Counted from the first letter of the stretch, positions 17,847 through 27,584 are shown. The stretch: 64,000 bases of DNA from Ponticoccus litoralis (GCF_039769985.1 NZ_JBDNCH010000004.1:372001-436000), one strand, 5' to 3'. Made by a program: numbers and translations. The notes: generated from the sequence alone by a model not told the origin.

Positions 17847-19451
17847 TTGACAGGAACGACCACCAACACAGGCCGGAAAGGTCATGCGCCGATCGGGCGC
17901 CGCGATTTGTTGAGATCCGGACTGGCATTCGCCGGTGCCGGATCTTTGCTGCATAGCATGACCGCGACCCCCGGTCTTGCCCAGACCTCCGGTCCTGCGC
18001 AGAGGCCGGTCAAGGGGGGCAGGCTCATGCTGGGCATAACCGGCAGCGTCACCGACCGCCTGGACCCTGCCACCTGGACGGGCCACGCCATGCCGACCTT
18101 CGGCAAGTCATGGGGCGAGACGCTGGTCGAACCGCATCCGGTCGACAAATCCCCCGTGCCGGTTCTGGCTGTATCGTGGGAAACGGATGAAACCGCGAAG
18201 ATCTGGACCTTCACCCTGCGCCAGGGCGTGACCTTCCACAACGGCCAGCCGATGACCTCCGACGACGTGGTCAAGACCCTGCGCCGGCATTCCGACGAGA
18301 AAAGCCAGTCGGCTGCCCTGGGCGCTCTGGGCGATATCGCAAGCGTCGACGCCGACGGCCCGGGCAAGGTGGTCGTCACGCTCAAGTCCGGCAACCTCGA
18401 CCTGCCGTTGCTGCTGTCGGACTACCACCTGATCATCCAGCCCGGCGGCGGCATCGACGATCCCGATGCCGGGATCGGAACCGGGCCCTACCGCGTCGTC
18501 TCGGTCGAGGCCGGCATCAAGTACGACTGCGAGAAGGTTGACGGCCACTGGCGCGAGGACGTGGGCCATGTCGACCGGATCGAGATGCTGATCATCAACG
18601 ATGACACGGCGCGCTTGTCGGCCCTGCGATCCGGTCGCGTGCACATGATCAACCAGGTCGACCCCAAGACCGCCAAGCTGCTCGAACGCGTCGGCAAGGT
18701 GTCGGTCGAGAACACCCAGGGCGGCGGCCATTACACCTTTTCGATGCGGACCGATATTGCTCCCTTCGACAACCCGGACCTGCGGCTGGCGATGAAATAC
18801 GCCATCGACCGCGGCGCGCTGGTCGACAGGATCCTGCAGGGCTACGGCACGGTCGGAAACGACTATCCGGTCAATGCGACCTATCCGATGGCGCCCGAAG
18901 GGATCGCACAGCGCCAGTACGATCCGGACCTTGCCCGCAGCCATTTCGAGAAATCCGGGCACCAGGGTCCGGTGACCCTGCATGTTTCGGATTCGGCCTT
19001 CGCCGGCGCCGTCGATGCTGCGGTGCTGTACAAGGCCTCGGCCGCGCGCGCGGGCATAGACCTAGAGGTCAAGCGCGTGCCCTCGGATGGCTATTGGAGC
19101 GATGTCTGGGCCAAGGTGCCCTTCTTCGCGTCCTACTGGACCTCGCGCCCCTTGCAGGACCACATCTATTCCACCGCCTACATGAGCGGCCTGCCCTGGA
19201 ACGAGACCCACTGGGCGCGCCCCGCGTTCGACCGGTTGGTGCTGGCTGCCCGTGTCGAGCTGGACGCGCAGAAGCGGCTTCGGCTGTTCGAGGAAATGGC
19301 GCTGATGGTCCGCGACGATGGCGGCGAGATCATCCCGATGTTCAACGACTTCATCGACGCCGTTTCCACCGGGGTCGGAGGCTTCACCAAGGACACCTCG
19401 GGGCCGCTGTCGAACTATTTCGCACCGATCCGCTGCTGGTTGAGGGCATGA
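17847..19451 (+). CDS. Peptide/nickel-type ABC transporter substrate-binding protein
   Basis: SBP_bac_5 family protein of 534 residues. The N-terminus has a twin-arginine signal (GRRDLLRSGLAFAGAG, cleavage near PGLAQT). YRVVSVEAGIKYDCEKVDGH and the cluster SDDVVKTLRRH are usual for the family. The start codon is TTG 17847, supported by a very strong ribosome site GGGAGGGG ending four bases before it, with no better ATG nearby. It binds an oligopeptide- or amide-like ligand in the periplasm and delivers it to the permeases at 19448 and 20472. In this operon the ligand is probably the cyclic amide or a peptide precursor handled by HyuAB. Confidence 0.88.
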   Translation: MTGTTTNTGRKGHAPIGRRDLLRSGLAFAGAGSLLHSMTATPGLAQTSGPAQRPVKGGRLMLGITGSVTDRLDPATWTGHAMPTFGKSWGETLVEPHPVDKSPVPVLAVSWETDETAKIWTFTLRQGVTFHNGQPMTSDDVVKTLRRHSDEKSQSAALGALGDIASVDADGPGKVVVTLKSGNLDLPLLLSDYHLIIQPGGGIDDPDAGIGTGPYRVVSVEAGIKYDCEKVDGHWREDVGHVDRIEMLIINDDTARLSALRSGRVHMINQVDPKTAKLLERVGKVSVENTQGGGHYTFSMRTDIAPFDNPDLRLAMKYAIDRGALVDRILQGYGTVGNDYPVNATYPMAPEGIAQRQYDPDLARSHFEKSGHQGPVTLHVSDSAFAGAVDAAVLYKASAARAGIDLEVKRVPSDGYWSDVWAKVPFFASYWTSRPLQDHIYSTAYMSGLPWNETHWARPAFDRLVLAARVELDAQKRLRLFEEMALMVRDDGGEIIPMFNDFIDAVSTGVGGFTKDTSGPLSNYFAPIRCWLRA

Positions 19452-20440
19452 CGATGAGCACCGTTTCCATGGGCCGGAACCACGGCAACCCGATGATCCG
19501 CCTGATCCTGCAACGCGTGGCGATCAGCCTTGGCCTGCTGGTGGCCATGTCGCTGCTGATCTTCATCGGCGTCGAGATGCTGCCCGGCGATGTGGCGCAG
19601 AGTATTCTGGGGCAATCCGCGACGCCCGAGGCGCTGGCCAACATGCGCGCGGAGCTCGGTCTCGACCGGCCCGCGCCCCAGCGATACCTTGAGTGGCTGG
19701 GGGGCATCCTGCAAGGCGATCTGGGCACGTCGCTGTCCGGCGGACAGGATATCGCCGGCATGATTTCGGGCCGGTTTGCGAACACGATGCTGCTGGCCGG
19801 GCTGGCGGCGCTTGTCTCGATTCCGACCGCCATCGGCCTTGGTCTTCTGGCGGTTCTTTATCGCGACAGCTGGATCGACCGGACGATCTCGCTCAGCACC
19901 CTGACCACGATTTCCCTGCCGGAGTACTTCATCGGCTATATTCTGATCATGGTCTTCTCGGTCTGGCTGGGTCTCCTTCCGTCCGACGCCATCGTCTACC
20001 GGGGCATGGGGCTTGGCGAGCGGCTGATCTCGCTGGTCCTGCCCTGCGTCACGCTGGCGCTGGTGGTGATCGCGCACATGATGCGGATGACCCGCGCCGC
20101 GCTCATCAGCGTGATCTCCAGCCCCTATGTCGAGACCGCAGAGCTCAAGGGGCTCAGGCGCAGCCGTATCCTGACGCGCCACGTCCTGCCCAACGCCATC
20201 TCGCCGATCATCACCGTGGTGATCCTGAACCTGGCCTATCTGGTCGTCGGCGTCGTCGTGGTCGAGGTCGTCTTCGTCTATCCCGGCATGGGACAGCTGC
20301 TGGTCGATCACGTGGCCAAGCGCGACGTGCCGGTCGTGCAGGCGGTCGGGCTGATCTTCGCCGCGACCTACATCCTTCTGAACCTGGTCGCCGATATCCT
20401 GGCGGTCGCCGCAAACCCGCGCCTGCGTCACCCCCGGTGA
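19448..20440 (+). CDS. ABC transporter permease, DppB type
   Basis: Membrane protein of 330 residues. It begins LRVAISLGLL-like hydrophobic sequence, contains DLGTSLSGGQDI and the EAA-type loop ETAELKGLRRSRILTRHVLP, and ends with VYPGMGQLLVDHVAKRD, all standard for DppB/OppB. Start ATG 19448 overlaps the stop of the binding protein (ATGA); ATG 19454 has better spacing from GAGGG and is an alternative. It pairs with the DppC-type permease. Confidence 0.88.
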   Translation: MTMSTVSMGRNHGNPMIRLILQRVAISLGLLVAMSLLIFIGVEMLPGDVAQSILGQSATPEALANMRAELGLDRPAPQRYLEWLGGILQGDLGTSLSGGQDIAGMISGRFANTMLLAGLAALVSIPTAIGLGLLAVLYRDSWIDRTISLSTLTTISLPEYFIGYILIMVFSVWLGLLPSDAIVYRGMGLGERLISLVLPCVTLALVVIAHMMRMTRAALISVISSPYVETAELKGLRRSRILTRHVLPNAISPIITVVILNLAYLVVGVVVVEVVFVYPGMGQLLVDHVAKRDVPVVQAVGLIFAATYILLNLVADILAVAANPRLRHPR

Positions 20441-20471
20441 CCGGGTCCGGCCAAATCTGAAAGGAGTTCTC

Positions 20472-21291
20472 ATGAACAGTTTGAGAAAATCCGGTCGCGG
20501 CGCCCGGATCGGTGCGGCCATCCTGACGCTGATGCTGCTGGGCGCCGTCTTCGCTCCATGGATCGCGCCCTATGGCGAGAACGAGATCGTCGGCGAGACA
20601 TGGGCGCCGATCTCGTCCGAGTTCTGGCTTGGCACCGATCAGCTGGGACGCGACTTCCTGTCCCGCATGCTCTACGGCGCACGGGCAACCTTCTTCGTGG
20701 CGGGCCTGGCGACGCTGCTGTCGTTCTCTTTCGGATCGCTGCTCGGTTTTGCCGCCGCGACCCTGAAGGGGTGGACGGATCAGGCGCTCAGCCGCTTCAA
20801 CGACCTGATGATGTCGATCCCGACGCTGATCTTTGCGCTGGTGGTCCTGTCCACGCTCGATGTGACGGTCATGAACCTCATCCTCGTGATGGCTTTGCTG
20901 GACAGCACGCGGGTGTTCCGCCTGTCGCGCGCCGTTGCCGTCGATATCGCCGTGAACGACTATGTCGAGGCCGCCCGGCTGCGCGGCGAGGGCACGCCCT
21001 GGATTATCTTCGCCGAGGTGCTTCCGAATGCGCTGTCGCCGCTGATGGCGGAGCTGGGTCTGCGCTTTGCCTTCGCAGTCCTGTTCCTCAGCAGCCTCAG
21101 CTTTCTCGGCCTGGGGATCCAGCCGCCGCATGCGGACTGGGGCAGCATGGTGCGCGAAAACAGCCTTGGCATCGGTTTCGGCATTCCCGCCGCCCTGCTG
21201 CCCGCCGGCGCCATCGCGCTGCTGACGATCAGCGTCAACCTTGTTGTGGACAGCTTGCTGAACCGAACATCCAGCCTCAAGGGGGGCGTGA
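20472..21291 (+). CDS. ABC transporter permease, DppC type (end probably shifted by a G-run indel)
   Basis: Membrane protein of about 272 residues, DppC/OppC family: FWLGTDQLGRDFLSRMLYGA, EAARLRGEGTPWIIFAEVLP (EAA loop) and SFLGLGIQPPHADWGSM. As written the frame does not stop but runs on for nearly 200 nonsense residues into the ATPase gene, to 21875. Removing one G from the six-G run at 21281-21286 creates a stop (TGA at 21289-21291) exactly where the family ends and three bases before the ATPase start. I therefore give the end as 21291. Confidence 0.8.
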
Positions 21292-21294
21292 CTG

Positions 21295-22983
21295 ATGATC
21301 CAGAACCCGATCGACATCACCGAAATTCATCCGGTGCTGGACGTCCGCAACCTGCAGATCGCGGTCCGGTCCGCGGGCCCGAATGGCGAGCCGGTCGACA
21401 CGCCCATCGTGCACGGTGTCGACTTCACGCTGCACCGGGGCAAGGTTCTCGGCCTGATCGGCGAGTCCGGCGCCGGCAAATCGACCATCGGCCTTGCCAG
21501 CATGGGCTATGGGCGCGGCGCCTGCCGGATCATCGGCGGCGAGGTGCGGCTGAATGGCCGCAATATCCTGACCTATGGCGCCGAGGACATGCGCAAGCTG
21601 CGCGGACACCGCGTCACCTATGTCGCGCAATCCGCCGCGGCGGCGTTCAACCCCGGCATCCGCCTGGAGGATCAGGTGATCGAGGCCGCGCTGAACCACG
21701 GCCTGATGCGCCGCGCCGAGGCGCTGCGATACGCGGTGCAGCTGTTCGCGGACCTGCAGCTGCCCGACCCCGAGACCTTTGGCAGGCGCTTTCCCCATCA
21801 GGTGTCAGGCGGGCAATTGCAGCGCGCCATGACCGCGATGGCGCTGTGTCCGAAGCCCGACCTGATCGTCTTTGACGAACCGACAACCGCTCTGGACGTG
21901 ACCACGCAGCTTGAGGTTCTGGCCTCGATGAAGCGCGCGATCAGCCATGCGGGTGCGGCGGCTTTGTACATCACCCACGACCTGGCGGTGGTCGCGCAGA
22001 TGGCCGATGACATCCTGGTCCTGCGCCATGGCCGGGCCGTGGAACATGGCAGCGCGGACCAGATCATCAATGCCCCGCGCGAGGATTACACCAAGGCCCT
22101 GGTGTCGGTCCGGGCCGGGGTCAGCCCTGACCGGCCCATGCCCGACGATGCGCCGGTCCTGCAGATCGATCACGTCGACGCCGGCTATGGCGGCGGGGCG
22201 ATGAAGGTCCTGCGCGACGTGTCGATGACGCTGAAAAAGGGCCGCACGCTGGCCATTGTCGGCGAATCCGGCTCTGGCAAGTCGACGCTGGCGCGGGTGG
22301 TGACGGGGCTGCTGCCGCCGAACCGGGGCAAGGTGCTGTTCCGAGGGCAGACTCTGCCGCTCGATCTGGCCAGCCGCAACAAGGACATTCATCGACGCCT
22401 GCAGATGATCTACCAGATGGCCGACACGGCCATCAATCCGCGCCACACGGTCCGGCGCATCATCGGTCTACCGCTGACCTTCTACTTCGGACTGCGCGGC
22501 ACGGCACTGGAGGACCGCGTCCGGGAATTGCTGCGCCTCATCGAATTGGACGACAGCTATCTCGACCGCTATCCCGCCGAGTTGTCGGGTGGACAAAAGC
22601 AGCGGATCTGCATCGCTCGGGCGCTGGCCGCCCAGCCCGATCTGATGATCTGCGACGAGGTCACCTCGGCGCTCGATCCGCTGGTGGCCGAGGATATCCT
22701 TCGCCTGCTGAGGCGCCTGCAGGACGAGACCGGCGTTGCCCTCTTCTTCATCACCCATGACATCGAGACGGTGCGCGCCATCGCCGACGACGTTGCGGTG
22801 ATGCATCGCGGGCGCGTGGTTCGCTTCGGCCCCAAGGAACAGGTGCTGGCACCGCCGATGGATGACTACACGCGCAGGCTGCTGGCCTCGGTTCCGAAGA
22901 TGGAAATCGGCTGGCTGGAGGCCGCGATGCAGCGTAAACTGGAGGTCGATACCACTTTGAGCGAGCCGGCTGCAGCTTCATGA
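21295..22983 (+). CDS. Fused peptide-type ABC transporter ATPases (DppD-DppF)
   Basis: Protein of 562 residues with two complete ABC domains: Walker A GESGAGKST at 56-64 and GESGSGKST at 323-331, signatures VSGGQ and LSGGQ, and Walker B IVFDEP and MICDEV. The first domain corresponds to DppD, the second to DppF. It powers the permease pair encoded upstream. Tandem fusion of these two ATPases is a known arrangement. The stop overlaps the LysR start (ATGA). Confidence 0.9.
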   Translation: MIQNPIDITEIHPVLDVRNLQIAVRSAGPNGEPVDTPIVHGVDFTLHRGKVLGLIGESGAGKSTIGLASMGYGRGACRIIGGEVRLNGRNILTYGAEDMRKLRGHRVTYVAQSAAAAFNPGIRLEDQVIEAALNHGLMRRAEALRYAVQLFADLQLPDPETFGRRFPHQVSGGQLQRAMTAMALCPKPDLIVFDEPTTALDVTTQLEVLASMKRAISHAGAAALYITHDLAVVAQMADDILVLRHGRAVEHGSADQIINAPREDYTKALVSVRAGVSPDRPMPDDAPVLQIDHVDAGYGGGAMKVLRDVSMTLKKGRTLAIVGESGSGKSTLARVVTGLLPPNRGKVLFRGQTLPLDLASRNKDIHRRLQMIYQMADTAINPRHTVRRIIGLPLTFYFGLRGTALEDRVRELLRLIELDDSYLDRYPAELSGGQKQRICIARALAAQPDLMICDEVTSALDPLVAEDILRLLRRLQDETGVALFFITHDIETVRAIADDVAVMHRGRVVRFGPKEQVLAPPMDDYTRRLLASVPKMEIGWLEAAMQRKLEVDTTLSEPAAAS

Positions 22984-23837
22984 ACATCGACGCCGTCCGG
23001 ACCTTTCTGGAATTGTCCCGCATCGGCAATTTCAGCCGGGTCGCGGAACAGATGCACGTCACCCAATCGACGGTCAGCGCGCGCATAAAGGTTCTGGAGG
23101 ACAGCCTGGACTGCCGGCTGTTCGAACGCGGGCCAACCGGCGTGACGCTGACCGCAGCGGGGCTGCAATTCCACCGCTATGCCGCCTCGATGCTGCAGCT
23201 GTGGCAACAGGGCCGCTCTGAAGTCAGGCAAAGCAGCGTGCATGACGGGTCCATCGGGATCGGCGTCCACATCACGATCTGGCGGAACTTCATGCCGGGC
23301 TGGCTGGTCTCGATGCGGCAGGCCAATCCCGGCTTCACGCTGCGGGTCGAGGCCGATTACTCCGAGCGGCTGACCGAATATGTCCGCCAGGGGGCGCTGG
23401 ACCTGGCGATCACCCATATGCCCCGGGCGCTGCCCGGACTGAGGATCGACGAACTCTCGGTAGACCCGCTGGTCCTTGTCTCCTCCATCCCACGCAACCT
23501 GTCGGACTGCGACAACCAGAATTACCTGCATGTCGACTGGAGCTATGGCTATCGTGAGGAACATCTGGACAAGCTGCCGCAATTGCAGATGTCTCGGTTC
23601 AACATCGGCTATGGAGAGATTGCCCTGCAGTATCTGCTGGAAGGCGATGGCTGCGCTTATCTGCCCTCGCTGATGGTGGCAGAGCATCTGACCGAGGGCC
23701 GGCTGCACAGGGTCGCAGATGCCCCCGAGCTTTCCCGGCCCTGCTACCTGGTCCGCCAAATCGAGGCGGTCCACCCCGAGCGGGTGGATATGGCGGTGCA
23801 GGCGCTGAAGCGGATGAACCCGAAGCTGGGGATCTAG
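22980..23837 (+). CDS. LysR-family transcriptional regulator
   Basis: Protein of 285 residues with an N-terminal winged helix-turn-helix (NFSRVAEQMHVTQSTVSARI, residues 17-36) and a C-terminal periplasmic-binding-like ligand domain. Its start overlaps the ATPase stop by ATGA, so it is the last gene of the operon that begins with hyuA, 11.4 kb away. LysR genes are more often divergent from their targets; here the palindrome at 11498-11516 in front of hyuA is the most likely operator, which would give autoregulation through the whole transcript. Confidence 0.88.
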   Translation: MNIDAVRTFLELSRIGNFSRVAEQMHVTQSTVSARIKVLEDSLDCRLFERGPTGVTLTAAGLQFHRYAASMLQLWQQGRSEVRQSSVHDGSIGIGVHITIWRNFMPGWLVSMRQANPGFTLRVEADYSERLTEYVRQGALDLAITHMPRALPGLRIDELSVDPLVLVSSIPRNLSDCDNQNYLHVDWSYGYREEHLDKLPQLQMSRFNIGYGEIALQYLLEGDGCAYLPSLMVAEHLTEGRLHRVADAPELSRPCYLVRQIEAVHPERVDMAVQALKRMNPKLGI

Positions 23838-24441
23838 ACCGGGCGAAAGGCGAGGCGGCCGGGGCGGGCCCGTGACCCAGCCCAAGCCCGTCATGGGCCG
23901 GTTGTCGTCGGTTTCGCCGCCATGTCCCGGGGCACCGGCGCCGCGCGTCGGTCGCCGCTGACAGGCTGGTCCCGATGGGCGCGCAGATGCGGCAGATCTT
24001 CGGCGGCAGCGGCGGCGCGGTCGAGGCCTGACCGCGTCGGTCTTGCCGTGTGACGGCCGGCATTCCGAAATGGAACATGATTCCGCCCGGCTGGCAGTCC
24101 CCCGCGCCGGTCGTGTCAGGGGCAGCCATTGCTTTACCCGCGACACCCGCAAGGCGGTTTCTAAGGCAAGCACCCGGCCAGCGGCCAAGGGTCTTCGCGG
24201 CGACACAGCCTGCTGCCGCATTGCCCAAGGAGAAAACCCAATCAACACGATCAATATCCTGGCTCCGACCTGCCGCGCCCGGGATGACGGCGGTACTGAC
24301 CCGGGCAATCTGCAAGACAGATGGAAACCCTGCCCATGCATGACCGATCGCCGTGGCAAAATCGGACTGTCGCGCCCGGTGACCGGCGGCGGGGGCGAAC
24401 CTGCCAAGCCGCCGGTTTGTTTCGCGGTTCGCAAGCGGGCG
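23838..24441. other. Convergent intergenic region without recognised gene
   Basis: About 600 bases between the LysR gene and the multicopper oxidase gene, which converge. No frame shows family features, and I see no repeat or terminator that I can support. Confidence 0.45.
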
Positions 24442-25824
24442 TCAAGCCACCTCGATCCAGTTCGTCATCCCCGAGGCCGCATGACCGAGCATGTGGCAAT
24501 GCAGAAGCCATTTTCCGGGGTTGTCGGCGACAAAGGCGATCTCCGCGCTGTCCTGCGGCATGATCAGCAGCGTGTCGTGCATCGGCCCCTGGCGACCATT
24601 GGCCAGGACCTTGCGGAAATGCATGCCGTGCAGATGCATGGCATGCGGGAAGGCCGTGTCGTTGGCCAGCCGGATCCGCGCCGTCTCGCCACGCGCATAG
24701 CGGGCAAAGGGCGCGTCGCCGCGCCCCACCTGCCCCGCCAGCGCCCAGAACTGTCCGCGCTGCACCAGCTGCTGGAAGTCCATGTCCTGCCCCTCGAACC
24801 GGCCCGAGGCCATGCCGCGCATCGCGCCCCCTTCCATCCGCATCGCGCGCACCTGCGCCCCGGTCACGCCGGGCACCTCCATGCGCGGGTTCGGCGGCAG
24901 CGGCGCGGGGGCCCCGCGCGCCGCGCGGCTGTTCCGGCCCGTCACCGTCACCTCGGCCAGCGCCTGCCAGCTGTCATCCTCGGCATGGCTCAGCAGGGCC
25001 GCAGGGGCGCCCTGCTCGGCGGTGACATCTACGATCAGGTCGACCCGCTGCGCCGGGGCGAGGACGATCTCGGCAGTCACCGGTTCGGGCCGGGCCAGCG
25101 GCATGCCGTCGAGCGCCACGGTCCAGCCCGTCATCCCCTCGAGCCGCAGCACGAAGATCCGGGCATTGGCGGAATTGATCAGCCGAAGCCGCAGCCGCTC
25201 GTTCTGCTGCGCCGTGAGAGAGAAATCATACCGGCCGTTGATCCCCGTCAGATTGCCCATGCGCCCCGCGTGGCTGCGCATCATCGGAGACTCGAAATCC
25301 CCGGCAAAGCGGCCCGTCTCGGGGTCCAGCAGCCAGTCGTCGAGCATCAGAACCTCGTCCCGGTCGACGTCGGGCGGCGTGCTTTCCTCGACGATCAGCG
25401 CACCGGAGAGGCCGCGCGCGACCTGCTCCATCGAGTTGGTATGTGCGTGATACCAGAAGGTTCCGGCATCCGGCAGGTCGAAGGCATAGTCAAAGCGCCC
25501 GCCCGGCGGCACGGCATCCTGCGTCAGCCCGGCCACGCCATCCATGGCATTGTCGATGCGGATGCCGTGCCAATGCACCGTCGTCGGCACCTCCAGCGCG
25601 TTGACCAGACGCCGCGAGAGGCGGCTGCCCTGCGGTGCGCGGATCTGCGGCCCCGGAATCTGGCCGTCGTAGCTCCAGACCTCGGTTGCCGGATAGCCCT
25701 CCGGTGCAAGCTGGACGGTGGCCGCCCGTGCCGTCAGGCGGGGTGCTTCCTCCTGTGCCCATGCGGCCCGTGCAAGCGGCACCCCGGCAAGTCCGGCGCA
25801 GAAGGCGCGTCGTGTAAAGCTCAT
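24442..25824 (-). CDS. Multicopper oxidase (CopA/CueO-like)
   Basis: Periplasmic multicopper oxidase of 460 residues. The start ATG 25824 gives a twin-arginine signal (FTRRAFCAGLAG, cleavage near RAAWAQ). The four copper-ligand motifs are present: HWHG, WYHAH, HAMHLHG and HCHMLGHAA. A methionine-rich stretch before the last domain (MRMEGGAMRGM) resembles the Met-rich loops that bind Cu(I). Likely role: oxidation of Cu(I) or small phenolics outside the inner membrane. It starts one base after the cytochrome gene stop and is the last gene of a three-gene leftward operon. Confidence 0.9.
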   Translation of the reverse strand: MSFTRRAFCAGLAGVPLARAAWAQEEAPRLTARAATVQLAPEGYPATEVWSYDGQIPGPQIRAPQGSRLSRRLVNALEVPTTVHWHGIRIDNAMDGVAGLTQDAVPPGGRFDYAFDLPDAGTFWYHAHTNSMEQVARGLSGALIVEESTPPDVDRDEVLMLDDWLLDPETGRFAGDFESPMMRSHAGRMGNLTGINGRYDFSLTAQQNERLRLRLINSANARIFVLRLEGMTGWTVALDGMPLARPEPVTAEIVLAPAQRVDLIVDVTAEQGAPAALLSHAEDDSWQALAEVTVTGRNSRAARGAPAPLPPNPRMEVPGVTGAQVRAMRMEGGAMRGMASGRFEGQDMDFQQLVQRGQFWALAGQVGRGDAPFARYARGETARIRLANDTAFPHAMHLHGMHFRKVLANGRQGPMHDTLLIMPQDSAEIAFVADNPGKWLLHCHMLGHAASGMTNWIEVA

Positions 25825-25825
25825 G

Positions 25826-26257
25826 TCAGTTGATCCCGTTGGCACGCTGCAACTCTCGGATATAGGCAATGATCGCCTTCATTTCGCCCTGCGTTACCCC
25901 GGGTTGCGGCGGCATGTTCCCGAATGTCCAGTGGTGTGCCCGTACCCCCTGCTGCGCGGCGACCAAAAAGGCCATGTCGCCATGATGCGACGGCTCGTAG
26001 ATTTCATGCACCAGCGGCGGGCCGAAACCCATCTTGCCGGCGGCGTTCTCACCGTGGCAGGCGGCGCAGACCGCGTCAAAGCCGCGCTTGCCGAGTTCGG
26101 CCTGCGCGGACAGCCTGTCCGGCGGCGTCACCGTCACCATTGCGGCCCCGCGCTGCGGCGCGGCGGCTTCAGCCGGTTCGGACGGTTCCGGCCAGATGGC
26201 GTAGCCGATGGCCCCGACGCAGAGGGCACCGAGGGCGGTAATGAGGTATGTTTTCAT
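25826..26257 (-). CDS. Small c-type cytochrome
   Basis: Protein of 143 residues with an uncleaved or cleaved N-terminal hydrophobic segment (LITALGALCVGAIGYAIW) and one haem-binding CAACH motif; a methionine in the GNMPPQPG region is the probable sixth ligand. It belongs to the class I cytochrome c/cbb3-type family. It is encoded directly upstream of the multicopper oxidase with a one-base gap and may exchange electrons with it in the periplasm. Confidence 0.87.
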   Translation of the reverse strand: MKTYLITALGALCVGAIGYAIWPEPSEPAEAAAPQRGAAMVTVTPPDRLSAQAELGKRGFDAVCAACHGENAAGKMGFGPPLVHEIYEPSHHGDMAFLVAAQQGVRAHHWTFGNMPPQPGVTQGEMKAIIAYIRELQRANGIN

Positions 26258-26335
26258 GATGGAATCCTGACGTGAGGCCGTTCTGACCGGCCATTGCAGC
26301 TGGAATGCCGGAGGTGCCCGGCAGTTTCAGGCGTG

Positions 26336-26635
26336 TCAGGCGCGCGGGGGCGGTGGCTCTGTCGATGTGCAGAGCGAGCGACCGCAGGTCGCCCCTGGGA
26401 GCCCCATGGCCAGGGCTATGGCCGGTAGACGGCAGCGGTCACGCAGCAACGGGGCCTCGGCCTGGGTACAGCAGGCAGCGGCATGCGCGCAGACCCCTTC
26501 GGAATGCGACAGCTCCCCGGGCTGGGTCTCGCAGCAGGCGCTGTCATGTGTCAGGGGCGAAGGGCTTCCCGCCAGGGCCAGAAGCGGCCCGGCAAAAATC
26601 GCCGCAAGCAGAATGATGAGCCAGGCGAAACGCAA
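26336..26635 (-). CDS. Small cysteine-rich exported protein of unknown function
   Basis: Protein of 99 residues, not recognised. It starts with a signal peptide (FAWLIILLAAIFAGPLLALA) and has eight cysteines after it, in CC pairs (SACCE; AACCTQ) and singly. The start codon is TTG 26635, chosen because AAGGAGG lies four bases upstream; no ATG in the frame fits. It is the first gene of the leftward operon with cytochrome c and multicopper oxidase, so a copper-binding or copper-sensing role is possible, by position and cysteine content only. Confidence 0.55.
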   Translation of the reverse strand: MRFAWLIILLAAIFAGPLLALAGSPSPLTHDSACCETQPGELSHSEGVCAHAAACCTQAEAPLLRDRCRLPAIALAMGLPGATCGRSLCTSTEPPPPRA

Positions 26636-27050
26636 GCGACCTCCTTCATTGCGCCCATATCGCCGGGGTTCGCCAGGACAGTCAAGCCTGCACCCCCGAT
26701 GCCCGGCTCGGTCGCCCTGAAGGCCTGCAGGGCGACGCAATACGCGCCGATGACCCCGTCCGCCGAAGGATTTGCAGGCGCGCCAGTCCGGTCGTGCCGC
26801 CACGGAAAGCGGCAGCAAGGCGCGCAGATGGCGGCGCTTTCCAGCCGCCCCGTGGCCCAGCGGTGCGCAAATATCCCGAGGGATGCCCCGCATCCCCGAT
26901 GGCGCCCCCTGTGCGGCAGTCTCCGGCCATGACGGGCAGAACCACATCGCCTGCGGCCCGACCGCCGATTTCCCTCGCAGACCCGGCCCTGTTCATCAGG
27001 CCGGGTCTCTACAGTCGTCGAGGAAACCCGCGAACCGGGCCGCGCCGTCG
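26636..27050. other. Intergenic region without recognised gene
   Basis: About 415 bases between the oxygenase beta-subunit gene and the copper operon, both read leftward. It must contain the copper operon promoter, but I cannot support a specific CueR or CopY box. Confidence 0.4.
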
Positions 27051-27584
27051 TCAGACCGGCAGGACCAGCGCGTTCGGCACCAGCAGCGTGTCGTAGACGG
27101 CAATCCGTGATGCCAAGAGCAGGCTGCCGTCCTCCTGCGGACGGAAGCGGTCGATCATGCGCCCGGCCTGATGCAACCGGCCCTCGGGAAGCTCCGACAG
27201 GGTCTCGATAAGCTGGTAATTGCATCCGGCCAAAACCGTACCGTCCTCTTCGATCCCAGTGACGCGCTCGTTGGTGATGTAATGGCGCAGGTAGCGCGGC
27301 CCGAACATCGAGGTCTCGCTGATTGCCAGCGCGCGATCCGAGATCATGCCGCGCCCTTCGCAATAGACCAGGCCCACCGGTCGGTCGTCATCGAAGTTCT
27401 CGCGACTGGTGATGTTGTAGAACGCGTCCTGGGTGAAGAAGCGCGGCCAGTCCTTCAGGTCGCCGTCGTCCAGCACCGCGCAATAGGCGGCGTTGAATTC
27501 GGACACCGCCAGGCGCGCCGCGCGGCGCGCGGCGAGCGTATCGCGCTCTGACACGGCTTCGAATACATTGGCCATCACAGTCAC
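27051..27584 (-). CDS. Aromatic-ring-hydroxylating oxygenase, beta subunit
   Basis: Protein of 177 residues of the ring-hydroxylating dioxygenase beta family (cystatin/SnoaL-like fold): EFNAAYCAVLDDGDLKDWPR, FFTQDAFYNI, and a conserved end. Beta subunits hold the alpha3beta3 hexamer together and have no metal. The start is GTG 27584, which overlaps the alpha-subunit stop (GTGA) and has AAGGAG eight bases upstream; ATG 27575 is too far from that site. With the fused protein encoded just upstream it would make the whole multicomponent oxygenase, matching the role of PicB (6-hydroxypicolinate 3-monooxygenase). Confidence 0.88.
   Translation of the reverse strand: MTVMANVFEAVSERDTLAARRAARLAVSEFNAAYCAVLDDGDLKDWPRFFTQDAFYNITSRENFDDDRPVGLVYCEGRGMISDRALAISETSMFGPRYLRHYITNERVTGIEEDGTVLAGCNYQLIETLSELPEGRLHQAGRMIDRFRPQEDGSLLLASRIAVYDTLLVPNALVLPV

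Noticed and set aside
20472..21875. A 467-residue DppC permease with a long C-terminal extension
   Set aside because: The extension is the out-of-frame reading of the following ATPase gene; a one-base change in the six-G run places a stop at the normal end.
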